A stretch of DNA of 64,000 bases from Legionella saoudiensis (GTDB lineage: Bacteria > Pseudomonadota > Gammaproteobacteria > Legionellales > Legionellaceae): assembly GCF_001465875.1 (NCBI RefSeq), contig NZ_LN901321.1, forward strand, positions 218,689 through 282,688. Reading direction: 5' to 3'. Each line of letters begins with the position of its first letter. Position 1 is the first letter of the stretch. This document shows, piece after piece, positions 26,592 to 36,753 of this stretch. Made by a program: the position numbers and the translations under genes. The notes beneath the pieces are model-generated. The model was not told the origin of the DNA. It saw nothing but the letters and a program-made list of their open reading frames with translations, and did no database searches.

Positions 26592-26796
26592 AGAGTACCA
26601 TTTTTTAGTTCAATATTAAATCAATTAGTTTTGTGAATATGAAATATTTATCGAGTCAATCCTCAAGCTGAAAAGGCCAAACATGTTAAGTTGAATGCTA
26701 ATTGTCACAAATAATGTTAAAATTGCACAAAAAGCACAAATAGGTTCAATTGTGAGCATCGTGTTTTGAATAAATAGGCAAAGTGAGGTTGGGTTA

Positions 26797-28404
26797 ATGT
26801 TAGAAGTAAAAAGTTTAAGTATGCTGTTTGGACCAAAATCTTTATTTCAAAATGTGGATTTGACCTTATTGCCTACACAGCGTTATGGGGTGGTTGGTGC
26901 CAATGGCACAGGAAAGTCTACTTTTTTAAAAATATTAGCAGGCGAAGAACAAGCGTCACAGGGCACTGTTGAGAAAGCAAAAATTCATAAAATAGGCATT
27001 TTGAAGCAAGATCACTTCCGTTACGAGCAAGATCGCCTTATTGATGTAGTAATTCGCGGAAATCCTGTTTTGTGGGATGCGCTGACCGAAAAAGAGCGCT
27101 TGTATTCTAAAGAAGAGTTTACCGAAGAAGATGGTTATCGGCTGAGCGAACTCGAAGAAATTGTCATGAATCAAGGCGGTTATGAAGCAGAGGCGACTGT
27201 AAAAAATTTATTGCTGGGCTTAGGAATTGCTGAAAAATTTCATTATGGTCCATTAAGCGCATTGTCAGGTGGTTACAAGTTACGTGTTTTATTAGCACAA
27301 GTTCTTTATCAACAACCCGATATCATGTTGCTCGATGAACCAACTAACCACTTGGATATTGTATCGATTGCCTGGCTGGAAGAGTTTCTAAAAACTTCAT
27401 TTAAAGGATTATTGATTTTCATCTCCCATGATCGAAGCTTCCTCAACAACACCTCCACCAATATCCTCGATATTGACTATGATACGATCCTGGATTATCC
27501 AGGAAATTATGATAAATTTTGTTTTGCGAAAGAGGAGCGTTTGCGACTAAAACAAAGTGAGTTGAAAAACCAGGAAAAACGTATTGATGCCTTACAAGGG
27601 TTTGTGGACCGCTTTGGTGCAAAAGCAAGTAAAGCAAGCCAGGCGGCGTCACGACAAAAAATGATTGATCGCATCGAGCTGGTCGAAATTAAAGAATCTA
27701 ATATTTTTAAACCTTATTTTAATTTTCAGCAAAAGAAATCTTCCGGTAAAGTTGTAGTTAAAGTTGAGCAGTTACATAAAAAATTTGATGAACGCGTATT
27801 ATTAAAAAATGTATCGCTTAGTATTCAACGAGGCGATAAATGTGCCATCATCGGACCAAATGGTATTGGTAAATCAACTTTTCTAAAAATTTTATTGAAC
27901 GAGTTACATGCTGATCAGGGTAGCTTTGAATGGAGTGACACGGTAAAGGTTGGTTATTTTGCTCAAGATTATCGAACTCAATTGAATCCAGAACAAACTA
28001 TTTTGCAATGGATGGAAGATAACATTGCCGCACCAAGCCAGGAAATCCGCAAGGTACTTGGTCAGGTATTATTTCGTGGAGCGGATGTTGATAAGAAGAT
28101 TGGCGTACTAAGCGGAGGGGAATCCGCCCGTTTAATTATGGCCAAATTAATTTTGGAAAAACATAACGCGTTGATCTTTGATGAGCCCACCAACCATCTA
28201 GATCTCGAGTCCATCGATGCCTTAATCGAAGCGATCCAACTTTTTCCTGGAACGGTATTATTTGTTAGCCATAATCGTTACTTTATTGATGATATTGCTA
28301 CACGTATTATTGTCTTGACAGAACAATATGGCGTGCAGGACTTCCTTGGTAATTATAATGATTATTTGGAGCAGTATGGAAAGGATTATCTGGCAACAGC
28401 TTGA
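26797..28404 (+). CDS. ybiT: ABC-F ATPase, YbiT type
   Basis: This 535-aa protein has two ABC domains and no membrane segments, so it acts on ribosomes and is not a transporter. Domain 1 shows GANGTGKSTFLKIL, a degenerate LSGGYKLRVLLAQ signature and DEPTNHLD. Domain 2 shows GPNGIGKSTFLKIL, LSGGESARLIMAK and DEPTNHLDLES. The linker between them (about 240-310) is charged. Sequence around the linker (SRQKMIDRIELVEIKES) suits YbiT. A short hairpin follows at 28435. Confidence 0.9.
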   Translation: MLEVKSLSMLFGPKSLFQNVDLTLLPTQRYGVVGANGTGKSTFLKILAGEEQASQGTVEKAKIHKIGILKQDHFRYEQDRLIDVVIRGNPVLWDALTEKERLYSKEEFTEEDGYRLSELEEIVMNQGGYEAEATVKNLLLGLGIAEKFHYGPLSALSGGYKLRVLLAQVLYQQPDIMLLDEPTNHLDIVSIAWLEEFLKTSFKGLLIFISHDRSFLNNTSTNILDIDYDTILDYPGNYDKFCFAKEERLRLKQSELKNQEKRIDALQGFVDRFGAKASKASQAASRQKMIDRIELVEIKESNIFKPYFNFQQKKSSGKVVVKVEQLHKKFDERVLLKNVSLSIQRGDKCAIIGPNGIGKSTFLKILLNELHADQGSFEWSDTVKVGYFAQDYRTQLNPEQTILQWMEDNIAAPSQEIRKVLGQVLFRGADVDKKIGVLSGGESARLIMAKLILEKHNALIFDEPTNHLDLESIDALIEAIQLFPGTVLFVSHNRYFIDDIATRIIVLTEQYGVQDFLGNYNDYLEQYGKDYLATA

Positions 28405-28434
28405 ACCACTCAATAATGCTAGGCTAACAGGTAG

Positions 28435-28453
28435 GCTGGGCTGTAAGCCCAGC
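28435..28453. repeat. GC hairpin after ybiT
   Basis: GCTGGGCT and AGCCCAGC form an 8-bp stem with a short loop 30 bases after the ybiT stop. The GGGCT/AGCCC core recurs at 3844-3859, so it may be a dispersed repeat. Confidence 0.4.
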
Positions 28454-28603
28454 AAGTAAGGAATTTCAAACAGTTCACTTAATGTACATTATCAGGAGTC
28501 ACAGCATTTCAGGGCAATGTAGGTTTATATACTTAGGAAGATTTTTAACCTTGAGTTAAAAGTGCTAGTATGCATTTTTTTATAATTGGTATGAGAACGT
28601 TGT

Positions 28604-28945
28604 ATGAATTTTGAAGAGAACCTTAAAAGCATCTTCCCTGGTAACAATTAAATGGCACAGCGAATGCGAGCATTTGAGTTAGCTAGGATCACCCTATAAT
28701 TGTCTCCAAGCTCTTGATGATTCGATTTGGCCATTCCAAAAGATAGTAGAAAATAATGATTCAGTGCTTGTATATGAATTACCAGCACATCTACAAATCA
28801 TTCAGAATCAATATCCCACCCGTCATGCCATGGTTATGCCATTTGCGCATGGTACTGATGATTGAAAAGATGTTTTGATTATTGGTTTGAGTCTGCTGCG
28901 GTTGTGGGATGGTTATGAGGTTGCCCAAAAATTCAACAAAACTCA
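28604..28945 (+). pseudogene. Decayed coding stretch of unknown origin
   Basis: A start at 28604 gives MNFEENLKSIFPGNN and a stop. Then a broken frame reads LQALDDSIWPFQKIVENNDS, VLVYELPAHLQIIQNQYPTR and HAMVMPFAHGTDD, stop, then VLIIGLSLLRLWDGYEVAQK. The codon pattern looks coding but stops and frame changes interrupt it. No family is recognised. It lies between ybiT and a response-regulator fragment. Confidence 0.4.
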
Positions 28946-28957
28946 AAATATGATGCC

Positions 28958-29062
28958 ATGAAGCTAATTGCTTTAACGGGTTGGTATGAAGAGAAAGACT
29001 GCATCCGCTCCAACGCCAGTGGCTTTAATGAGCATTTAGCTAAGCCCATAGATATAATACTT
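28958..29062 (+). pseudogene. Remnant of a response-regulator receiver domain
   Basis: The frame reads KLIALTGWYEEKDCIRSNAS and then GFNEHLAKPIDI. This is the typical end of a receiver domain: beta-4 ALTG, the helix with GF, and the conserved Lys in the KP motif. The Asp-bearing N-terminal half is missing and no start or output domain is visible. It indicates a deleted two-component gene at this spot. Confidence 0.6.
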
Positions 29063-29177
29063 TATATGAAGTGTTTAATAATCTACCGCTCATAATGCTA
29101 CCTTGTATTGAGTGTGATGAGCTTATCGGCTTAAAATATTCAAATAGTTTAAAATTTCGCGCCATTATTGATAAGAA

Positions 29178-29870
29178 GTGAATATACAAATGCAATTAGA
29201 TGAAATATCAAATAAAACCAATGAAAAGCCCATGCTTTCTGATGAGGAACTACATACTCAAGCGAATCAGTATATAAGTGAATTTAATCAACTTATCTCT
29301 CAATGTCTTCCTCCCATAATCGCCCAGATTATTGAACGGGAAATTTGGACAAAAAGAACGAAGACCTATGAGAATTTTGGCGACTACGCCCTTGATAAAT
29401 CATCAGACGGTTTGGGTATCACTAATAATGAAACGTTATGGCTATTACGCTCTACCATGAATATAAATAAACAACATGTAGCACATTGGGGGGATGTTTT
29501 GAGCAGGGTAGAGAGCTCGGTCAGAACCTACGCAAAGGAAAATAAAATTGCTATCAAAGACTTGAATAGTAATCTTAGAGAGCAAGATATCGCAAATCCG
29601 GATCTGGAGAAGGAAAATACGATTACATATTTACCTTCTCATTCGCGATCGACCGATGGACAGCTTTTGAAATTAATGAGGAAAGATCCTGACGCTTATG
29701 AAAATGTGGTGCAAGGAAAAATAAATATAAACGAAGCGTATGTCAAAGCTCCTCGAAAGCAACAGCAACCCATTGAAACAATTAAAAATAAATTTTTTAA
29801 TTTGTCACAATCAGATCGCGAAGCTTTTTTAGCCTGGCTTGAACAGGAAAAAGATAATTTGCAAAGTTAA
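29178..29870 (+). CDS. Uncharacterised protein
   Basis: A 230-aa soluble, charged protein; the family is not recognised. The stretch LLKLMRKDPDAYENVVQGKI followed by NINEAYVKA resembles segments of ParB- or phage-repressor-like proteins where a helix-turn-helix predicts chromosome or plasmid binding; this is weak. The start is GTG at 29178, with ATG at 29190 as an alternative. It follows the decayed region 28405-29177, so it may be part of a degraded mobile segment. Confidence 0.55.
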   Translation: MNIQMQLDEISNKTNEKPMLSDEELHTQANQYISEFNQLISQCLPPIIAQIIEREIWTKRTKTYENFGDYALDKSSDGLGITNNETLWLLRSTMNINKQHVAHWGDVLSRVESSVRTYAKENKIAIKDLNSNLREQDIANPDLEKENTITYLPSHSRSTDGQLLKLMRKDPDAYENVVQGKININEAYVKAPRKQQQPIETIKNKFFNLSQSDREAFLAWLEQEKDNLQS

Positions 29871-29925
29871 GCAACACACATAGCCTTGATTTTGCTTAGT
29901 GCAGCAAGGCTATGTTAACTAAATG

Positions 29926-30558
29926 TCAAGAGTTCGACGTATATCTTCCTACTAGTTGAGAGATAAAAATAGCTAAATAGGCTTGACCACAAAAAGCCTC
30001 CATCCAAGACAAACACTGCATAATTGGGCCTGTAGCCACTACATCGCCAAATCCCACCGTTGTTAAAGTAATGAACGAGTAATAAATGGCTCGAGTGTAC
30101 GCATAGGGTTCTAAACCAGAGATTGATTGAGGATATATTTGATAAATAAGTAAGTATAAATAGGCAAAAGTTAATCCAATAAACAGATAAGCTGAGAGGG
30201 AGCCAAAGAGGGTAGTAATACTAATAGTTTTATCTTGTAAAGTTAGTTTAATACAAGTAACCGTCATTAATAGGAAAAAAAGTAATCCGAAAAGTAATTT
30301 TAAAAAATGATTGGGAAAATTAATTAGCCATAGGTTCACGGCAATCAGACCTATTTCTAATATACCTAAAATAAATAAGCCATAAATAAGCTTTTGTTTC
30401 CGTTCCGCAATTGCTATTAAGCTGGCACTAATTAAAGAAATTAAAAACAAATCAGCGACTGTTTGTATGCCTGTTTGTGCTTCGATCGCTTTGAGCAAAC
30501 AAAAAAGTAAAATAACAAAAAATAAAAAAAGAAAACGCCATTTTTTTATAAGAGCCAT
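29926..30558 (-). CDS. Two-TM-pore potassium channel family protein
   Basis: This 210-aa membrane protein has about five or six hydrophobic segments, with the selectivity filter TTVGFGDVV (about residue 163) flanked by pore helix YYSFITL and a final transmembrane helix. It has no RCK domain. It begins 2 bases after the RND permease stop, so it is the last gene of the efflux operon, an unusual companion for an RND pump. Confidence 0.82.
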   Translation of the reverse strand: MALIKKWRFLFLFFVILLFCLLKAIEAQTGIQTVADLFLISLISASLIAIAERKQKLIYGLFILGILEIGLIAVNLWLINFPNHFLKLLFGLLFFLLMTVTCIKLTLQDKTISITTLFGSLSAYLFIGLTFAYLYLLIYQIYPQSISGLEPYAYTRAIYYSFITLTTVGFGDVVATGPIMQCLSWMEAFCGQAYLAIFISQLVGRYTSNS

Positions 30559-30560
30559 TG

Positions 30561-33500
30561 TTAATCCTTTTGTCGTTCTTTTTTAGGATTAATCCGATAT
30601 AAAATGCAATAAAACGCTGGAACTAAGAACATAGTAAGAATGGTTCCAACCGTTAATCCAAACATAATAGTCACCGCAAGAGAAACCCAAAAAACATCTT
30701 GTAATAAAGGAATAACGCCTAAGATAGTCGTTATTGCGGCATTAACTACGGGCGATAAACGGCTTAATCCGGCTGACACTACCGCATCGTAAGGCCTTAT
30801 GCCGTTGGCGAGATTTAAATTCACTTGATCCAAGAGCACTACGGAATTTTTTATCATCATTCCCGATAAACTCATCGCCCCTAGTAAGGCAATAAAACCA
30901 AAAGGCACCCCTGTAAGAAGCAAGCCGAAGGTGATCCCAATCATTGCGAAAGGAATAACTGCAATAATAATAATCGGCGGGCGATAGGCATTAAATAACA
31001 TGACGATAATTAGCAGCATAATGACTATTGCAGGGAAAAGACCTGGTTTTAAGGCATCGGCAGATTCTTTACTGCTTTTATATTCCCCATCCCATGTCAA
31101 GGTGTAACCAGGAGGTAGTTTAATTTTTTCAAATTGGGGTAAGATACTCTCACGAAGCGTATTTGCGGTAACTTCATAAGGTGTACATTGGACAGTAATC
31201 GCTCGTTTACGATCCCATCGCCATAATATAGGATCGGTCCAGACAAGTTTTATGCCATCGACTACTTGCGAAACAGGGGTTGTTTTAGTGCTTAATTGCG
31301 AATTGATTTGCAATAAAGGCAAATCAACAGCGGCTGTATCACGTTCATTTAATGGTTGGCGTAAGATAATAGGGATTAAACTATCTTGTTCGCGATAAAG
31401 GCCAACAGTGATGCCATCACTTGCTCGTTCTAAGGTTTGCGCTAAATCCAGCCGTGAAACACCTGCCCAGCGTGCACGCTCTTGTTGATATTCGGGAACA
31501 ATTTGTAAGACAGGCTCACGCCAATCGGTGCGAACATCAATCGCATGAGGGCTTGCTCTTAAAATCGCTACTGCTTGAGCAGCAAGGTGACGCAAAACTT
31601 TTGGATCAGCATTGGCGGGCCCACTAAATCGAGCAGCGATTTTCCAGTTATTAAATGCACCCACGGCATATTTTCGTACTCGTACCATGGATTGAGGGTA
31701 ATTTTTATTATTCCATTGTGGTAATGTAACTACTATGCGATCAACATCTTTTAAGCTTTTCATATTTACAATTAGCTGAGCATAGGAAGAATAAGAAAAT
31801 TCTGATTCTACAGGTAAATAAAAACGAGGCGGCCCTTGACCAATAAAGGTGCTCACACTGGCAACCCCGGGATCGCGTAAAAGCTTTTTCTCTAATTGTT
31901 CAAGATCCTTCGACACTACTTGAATGCGAGTTCCTTCGGGCGCCCAATAATCAATCATTACTTGCAACCGGGATGAATCAGGGAAATACATAATAGGAAC
32001 AAAGCGAAAACCAATAATGGATAATACCAAAAGCCCGCACATGCACAGGCTGAAAAATATTCGATAACGGATCACAGTTTCTAATATGAACTTATATCCT
32101 GTATAAAACTTGCTGGTATATGCCTCGTATTTACTTATTTTTTCTTTGGGATCAGGCATAAATAAAATACATAAGAGAGGTGTGGCTGTTTGAGAAAGAA
32201 CCCAGCTTAAAATAAGGGATACGGCAATGACAGTGAATAAGCTTCCAGCATACTCTCCGGTATCATAAGTAGATGCAAAAATGGGGTAAAAAGCCATTGA
32301 TGCAACCACTGTTGCCCCTAATAATGGCCACGCAGAAATTTGTGCTGCTTCTTCTGCGGCAGCTTCCCGAGTCAATCCTTGTTGTAAGCGGCTGATAAAT
32401 CCATCTACAACGACAATGGCATTGTCTACCATCATCCCCATGGCAATAATTAATGCTCCTAGTGATACCCGTTGTAAATCAATATGCAATAATTGCATGA
32501 TAATAAAAGTACCTAAAATCGCTAATATTAAGCCAGAAACTCCGATGATCATTCCAGCTCTTACCCCCATGGTAAAAGCCAATACCAGCAAAACGATGAT
32601 TACTGCTTCAAGCAAATTAATAAGGAATGCGTCTATTGATTCAGCAACAATATCTGATTGCCATGAAATTTTATGAATCTCAATTCCATGTGGAAGTTTT
32701 GCCTGTAACTGGTCAATACGCTTATCTACATCTTGACCTACTTTGACGGCATTAACCCCTGCGAGTGGGGCTAAGGCAATTCCAATTGCGGGTAAGCCTG
32801 AATATCGCATTAATTGTTCAGGCGGATCGATATACCCTTCTTTAACTTCAGCAAAATCACGAATTCGGATAATTTCATCATTGTTTTGTGGTTTACTTAC
32901 TTTTAATTGTGGGCTAATGGCTAAATCGCCAATAGCATCCGCCGTACTAAACTCACCTGTTGGGGCAATTCTCATGCGTTGTAACTGGTAATTTACGTGT
33001 CCTGCATTCACCACCTGGTTTTGTAATTTGAGCGTTTTTTCTATATCTGCAAGTGTGACTTCCAATTGGGAAAACTGAGTATTGGAAACATCCAAATAAA
33101 TTCTTTTTTGCTGCACCCCCCATAAATCAACTCGGGCAACCCCAGGAATGATATTCAGTTCTTTTTGAATTTCCTTAGTGTAGTTTTCCAGCTCGGCATA
33201 ACTAAACCCATCAGAGGTTACTGCCAAGAGAAAACCAAATACATAGCCAAAATCGTCTCCTACCATCGGTATATCTGTTCCTGGAGGTAGGCTGTTTTGT
33301 ATGTCTTGTACTTTTTTGCGCAAGTTATCCCATACTTGTGGTAGTCGATCAGACCAATATTCGTTTTTTATATTGACTTTAATAATTGATAGTCCAGGTC
33401 TAGAAATGGAGGAAATATCTTTTACCTCTGACATTTCTTGGATCTTTTTCTCAATGCGATCAGTGACCTCTAATTCGACTTGTTCTGCGCTAGCGCCAGG

Positions 33501-33671
33501 ATAATGAGTAGTAATTGTTGCTGTTTTAACAGTAAATTCAGGATCTTCTAAACGTCCAAGGTTAAAGAAGCAAATGGAGCCGGCTATAACTAGTAACAGT
33601 AAAATAAAGGAGGTTACCGTTCTATTTTTAATTGCCAGGTTCGCTAAGGCCATTTTAAAGTTCCTGCTCAT
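30561..33671 (-). CDS. RND family efflux permease (AcrB/HAE type)
   Basis: The 1036-aa inner-membrane proton-driven pump has the usual twelve transmembrane segments with two large periplasmic loops (about 35-340 and 560-870). Recognisable stretches are FNLGRLEDPEFTVKTATITT, the TM4 region GALIIAMGMMVDNAIVVVDG with the proton-relay Asp, and the TM10-12 repeats (GAMSLSGMMIKNSVVLLDQV). It pairs with the upstream adaptor gene, which overlaps it by 17 bases but is frameshifted. No outer-membrane channel gene is adjacent. Confidence 0.92.
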   Translation of the reverse strand: MSRNFKMALANLAIKNRTVTSFILLLLVIAGSICFFNLGRLEDPEFTVKTATITTHYPGASAEQVELEVTDRIEKKIQEMSEVKDISSISRPGLSIIKVNIKNEYWSDRLPQVWDNLRKKVQDIQNSLPPGTDIPMVGDDFGYVFGFLLAVTSDGFSYAELENYTKEIQKELNIIPGVARVDLWGVQQKRIYLDVSNTQFSQLEVTLADIEKTLKLQNQVVNAGHVNYQLQRMRIAPTGEFSTADAIGDLAISPQLKVSKPQNNDEIIRIRDFAEVKEGYIDPPEQLMRYSGLPAIGIALAPLAGVNAVKVGQDVDKRIDQLQAKLPHGIEIHKISWQSDIVAESIDAFLINLLEAVIIVLLVLAFTMGVRAGMIIGVSGLILAILGTFIIMQLLHIDLQRVSLGALIIAMGMMVDNAIVVVDGFISRLQQGLTREAAAEEAAQISAWPLLGATVVASMAFYPIFASTYDTGEYAGSLFTVIAVSLILSWVLSQTATPLLCILFMPDPKEKISKYEAYTSKFYTGYKFILETVIRYRIFFSLCMCGLLVLSIIGFRFVPIMYFPDSSRLQVMIDYWAPEGTRIQVVSKDLEQLEKKLLRDPGVASVSTFIGQGPPRFYLPVESEFSYSSYAQLIVNMKSLKDVDRIVVTLPQWNNKNYPQSMVRVRKYAVGAFNNWKIAARFSGPANADPKVLRHLAAQAVAILRASPHAIDVRTDWREPVLQIVPEYQQERARWAGVSRLDLAQTLERASDGITVGLYREQDSLIPIILRQPLNERDTAAVDLPLLQINSQLSTKTTPVSQVVDGIKLVWTDPILWRWDRKRAITVQCTPYEVTANTLRESILPQFEKIKLPPGYTLTWDGEYKSSKESADALKPGLFPAIVIMLLIIVMLFNAYRPPIIIIAVIPFAMIGITFGLLLTGVPFGFIALLGAMSLSGMMIKNSVVLLDQVNLNLANGIRPYDAVVSAGLSRLSPVVNAAITTILGVIPLLQDVFWVSLAVTIMFGLTVGTILTMFLVPAFYCILYRINPKKERQKD

Positions 33672-34723
33672 TTAAAATGGTGACTTTCTCGCCTTCTTTT
33701 AGACTATGAATACCTGCTGTTACTACCCATTCTTTTTCATGCAATCCTTCAAGGACTGAGATACCTGTGGGTGTAAGCTCTCCAATAGCGACCTCACGCC
33801 GATGAAGCCGCTGTGTTTCTGGGTCGATTACCCAGACAAAAGTTTTTTTGTCTGAATCGGTTGTTAGCACTGCAGCAGCAGGAATCGTTAATTTATTATG
33901 AACCTTTGCCTGTTCAACCCGCCCAGTAGCTTTACCTGCCATTCCCGGTAATATCTCAACATCCGTTGGTTGCTGCATAATCAAAGTTACGGGATAGGTT
34001 CGGGTCTCGGGAGATGCTTCATTGCTTATTTCTTTTATTTGCGCAGTAATCGAATGATTGGGAAATGGGTCGAAATGCACAATAATATTTTTTGCAAATG
34101 AAATGTAACTGATTAATCCCTCCGGAACTTGTATCACCATTTCAATTTGTGAAGTATCATAAGCGAGCAATATTTTGTTTACTTGATACGGTCTGGAAAT
34201 TTTCCACATACAAGTTAGAAATTTTTCCATTGAATGGGGCTAGTAGCACGCTATCTTTTAATGTCTTTTCTGCTAAGTCTTTATTCGCTTGTGATACGGC
34301 AAGCTTTGCTTTGAGCAGATCATAATCTGCTTTGGAAATATGCCCTTTACCAACGAGTGCTTTAGCTCGTGAATAATTTTGTTGATCGCGAATAAGCTCC
34401 GCTTGAGCGGATTGTATTTTGGCCTCAAATTCACGTTGGTCCAGTTTCGCAATTAATGCCCCTTTTTTAATTTGCTCTCCGATTTTAACAGGCAACTCAA
34501 TTAAAGAACCATCCACATTAAATGACAAATTTACTTGTTGGAATGCCCGGGCTCGTCCTGGAAACGCGCGGCCATTAAATCCATTGGAATTACCTACTTG
34601 AATTGCTTTTACGGGTCTGATTTGGACAGAAGGGCGCTTATCATTTTGACTGCAGGAAATCCCAAAAGCGGCAATCAAGAATAAAATAAAGTAATGAATT
34701 CGCGATGAAACCGGCTTTCTCAT
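33655..34723 (-). pseudogene. RND periplasmic adaptor (membrane-fusion protein), frameshifted
   Basis: The first part, from the ATG at 34723, has a lipoprotein signal (FLIAAFGISC lipobox), the lipoyl half PVKIGEQIKKGALIAKLDQR and the coiled-coil hairpin. It ends QTVSSKQNIARL, stop. The second part continues in another frame with YDTSQIEMVIQVPEGL, the beta-barrel and the membrane-proximal domain to 33655. The break lies at about 34160-34166, where one base too many (CGCTTATGAT) would explain it. AAGGATG precedes the start. If real, the pump lacks an intact adaptor; a sequencing error is the alternative. Confidence 0.8.
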
Positions 34724-34815
34724 AAACATCATCCTTGATTGTTGAGCGTTTATTAGTATGACCTGACCATTTTCAGTATAGTATAACAATCACTTAAGTA
34801 ACTTGATTGTGAATA

Positions 34816-35577
34816 TTATTTTTTTAACCCGTACCCAGTTTTAAAAATCCAACCAATAATCGCCAAACAAATTACGGTAAAAGTTAAAATCATGGTGATG
34901 CTGATGGTAATGCTCACATCGCTGTGCTCGTAAAAGCTCCAGCGAAATCCGCTGACCAAATAGACGACTGGGTTAGCCAGAGAAATATGGTACCAGAAGG
35001 GAGGAAGCATATGGATGGAATAAAAACTACCGCCGAGAAAGGTAAGAGGAGTAATGATGAGCAGGGGTATTAATTGTAATTTCTCGAAGCCATCAGCCCA
35101 TATGCCAATGATAAAGCCAAGTAGGCTAAAGGTCACGCTGGTCATAATTAAAAAGAAAGTCATCCATAGCGGATGAGCAATGCGTAGTGGTACAAAAAAC
35201 CAGGCGGTTGCAAGCACAATCACGCCAATGATTACCGATTTTGTTGCGGCAGCCCCAACGTAACCTAACATGACCTCGATAAAGGAAAGGGGGGCGGAGA
35301 GAATTTCATAGATGGTGCCAGTAAAACGGGGAAAATAAATACCAAAAGATGCGTTAGATACACTTTGCCCTAAAATGGTTAGCATAATAAGGCCTGGAAC
35401 AATAAAAGCACCATAGGGTATGTCATTAATCGCTTGCATGTGGGAACCAATTGCAGACCCGAATACAATAAAATAAAGAACGGTTGAGATCACCGGAGAA
35501 GCAATACTTTGCCCTAATGTGCGGAACATACGCGCCATTTCAAAGGCATAAATTGCACCAATACCACGTAAATTCAT
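34816..35577 (-). CDS. ABC-2 type transporter permease (YadH-like)
   Basis: This 253-aa protein has six transmembrane segments in the ABC-2 pattern: a first amphipathic [40 protein letters not shown], and [20 protein letters not shown] before the last helices. It forms the membrane part of an exporter with the overlapping ATPase gene (4-base ATGA overlap at 35574). Cargo unknown. Confidence 0.9.
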   Translation of the reverse strand: MNLRGIGAIYAFEMARMFRTLGQSIASPVISTVLYFIVFGSAIGSHMQAINDIPYGAFIVPGLIMLTILGQSVSNASFGIYFPRFTGTIYEILSAPLSFIEVMLGYVGAAATKSVIIGVIVLATAWFFVPLRIAHPLWMTFFLIMTSVTFSLLGFIIGIWADGFEKLQLIPLLIITPLTFLGGSFYSIHMLPPFWYHISLANPVVYLVSGFRWSFYEHSDVSITISITMILTFTVICLAIIGWIFKTGYGLKK

Positions 35578-36536
35578 TTGTCCCCCAATAATTCAATGAA
35601 GATTTCTTCTAAGCTGCTTTGATGGCTATAAATGTCTTTGGGTCTAATGCCATTTGCTTTTAGATTATCCAAGATTTCGGAAATATCATTATCGGCCTCG
35701 GCATCGAAAGTCAAAATCAATTTGCCCCCATTATCATCTTGCTTGAGCGTTAGGGGATAATCTTTCAAGTCTGATGGAATACTTGCTATTGGCTCGCGTA
35801 AGACAAAGATCATCTGGCGCTTCCCCATTTTATGCATTAAGGTGTCTTTGTCTTCGGTAAGAATTAAATTACCCTTATTAATAATTCCCACGCGATCGGC
35901 CATTACTTGCGCCTCTTCGATATAGTGCGTGGTGAGAATAATCGTAATCCCGGTTTCGCGTAAAGTTCGTACTTGTGCCCACATGGATTTACGTAGTTCC
36001 ACATCAACACCGGCCGTAGGTTCGTCAAGAAAGAGAATTTGCGGTTCATGAGATAATGCTTTAGCTACCATGACGCGACGTTTCATTCCACCTGATAAAT
36101 GTTGAATTTGGGAGTTTCTTTTATCCCAAAGAGAGAGGCGCTTTAATAAGTCTTCAATATAAGAAGGATTTTTTGCCTTACCGAATAAACCTCTGCTGAA
36201 ACTAACGGTATCCCATACTGTTTCAAAGGCATCAGTCGTAAGTTCTTGAGGGACTAAGCCAACCGCGCCTCGCGCCTCTCGGTATTGGCGAATATTGTTA
36301 TAGCCCAATATAGCAACGGTACCACCCGTGGGCTGTACAATACCGCAAATTGCATTAATGAGTGTTGTTTTTCCTGCGCCATTTGGCCCCAGCAAGGCAA
36401 AAATTTCCCCCTGGCGAATGTTAAGGTGGATATTATCTAATGCTTTAAAACCATTTTCATAAATTTTTTGAAGCGAGTCGATTGAAATAGCAATATCACT
36501 TTGCATGAATGGTTTTGCTCCCAGCATATAAGGCAT
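35574..36536 (-). CDS. ABC transporter ATP-binding protein (YadG-like)
   Basis: This 320-aa ATPase carries Walker [13 protein letters not shown], the signature [16 protein letters not shown], Walker [13 protein letters not shown] and the switch His in [10 protein letters not shown]. The last 90 residues form the usual C-terminal domain of DrrA/YadG-type subunits. The start may be 36536 or the ATG ten codons on ([16 protein letters not shown]). It drives the ABC-2 permease downstream. Confidence 0.92.
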   Translation of the reverse strand: MPYMLGAKPFMQSDIAISIDSLQKIYENGFKALDNIHLNIRQGEIFALLGPNGAGKTTLINAICGIVQPTGGTVAILGYNNIRQYREARGAVGLVPQELTTDAFETVWDTVSFSRGLFGKAKNPSYIEDLLKRLSLWDKRNSQIQHLSGGMKRRVMVAKALSHEPQILFLDEPTAGVDVELRKSMWAQVRTLRETGITIILTTHYIEEAQVMADRVGIINKGNLILTEDKDTLMHKMGKRQMIFVLREPIASIPSDLKDYPLTLKQDDNGGKLILTFDAEADNDISEILDNLKANGIRPKDIYSHQSSLEEIFIELLGDK

Positions 36537-36612
36537 ATTTATGCGAGCAATTATACGCTACCTTCAAATTTAGTTGCTAGCCCCCTCAGGACGATGTTTT
36601 TTAAACTTTTAA

Positions 36613-36650
36613 GAGGCCTGTCATCCCTTGGGTGCTTGGGATGATGCCTC
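36613..36650. terminator. Hairpin between convergent genes
   Basis: GAGGC-3 bases-TCATCCC (36613-36627) pairs with GGGATGA-T-GCCTC (36638-36650), a stem with one internal loop. It lies in the 36537-36753 spacer between two minus-strand genes and could end the transcript of the upstream membrane-protein gene. Confidence 0.4.
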
Positions 36651-36753
36651 TCAAAGCCTAAATCCTGTTACATGGTTTTTGAGCTAGCAACGCTTTATGC
36701 TCTAATGACTGGGTTTCTAGAGCAATGCGTCGCCTATCTCCAATACATCATCA

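Noticed and set aside
34786..34810. Inverted repeat ACAATCA/TGATTGT as terminator of the ABC exporter operon
   Set aside because: Seven-base arms with a large loop and no T-run; too weak, and a TATACT-like box overlaps it.
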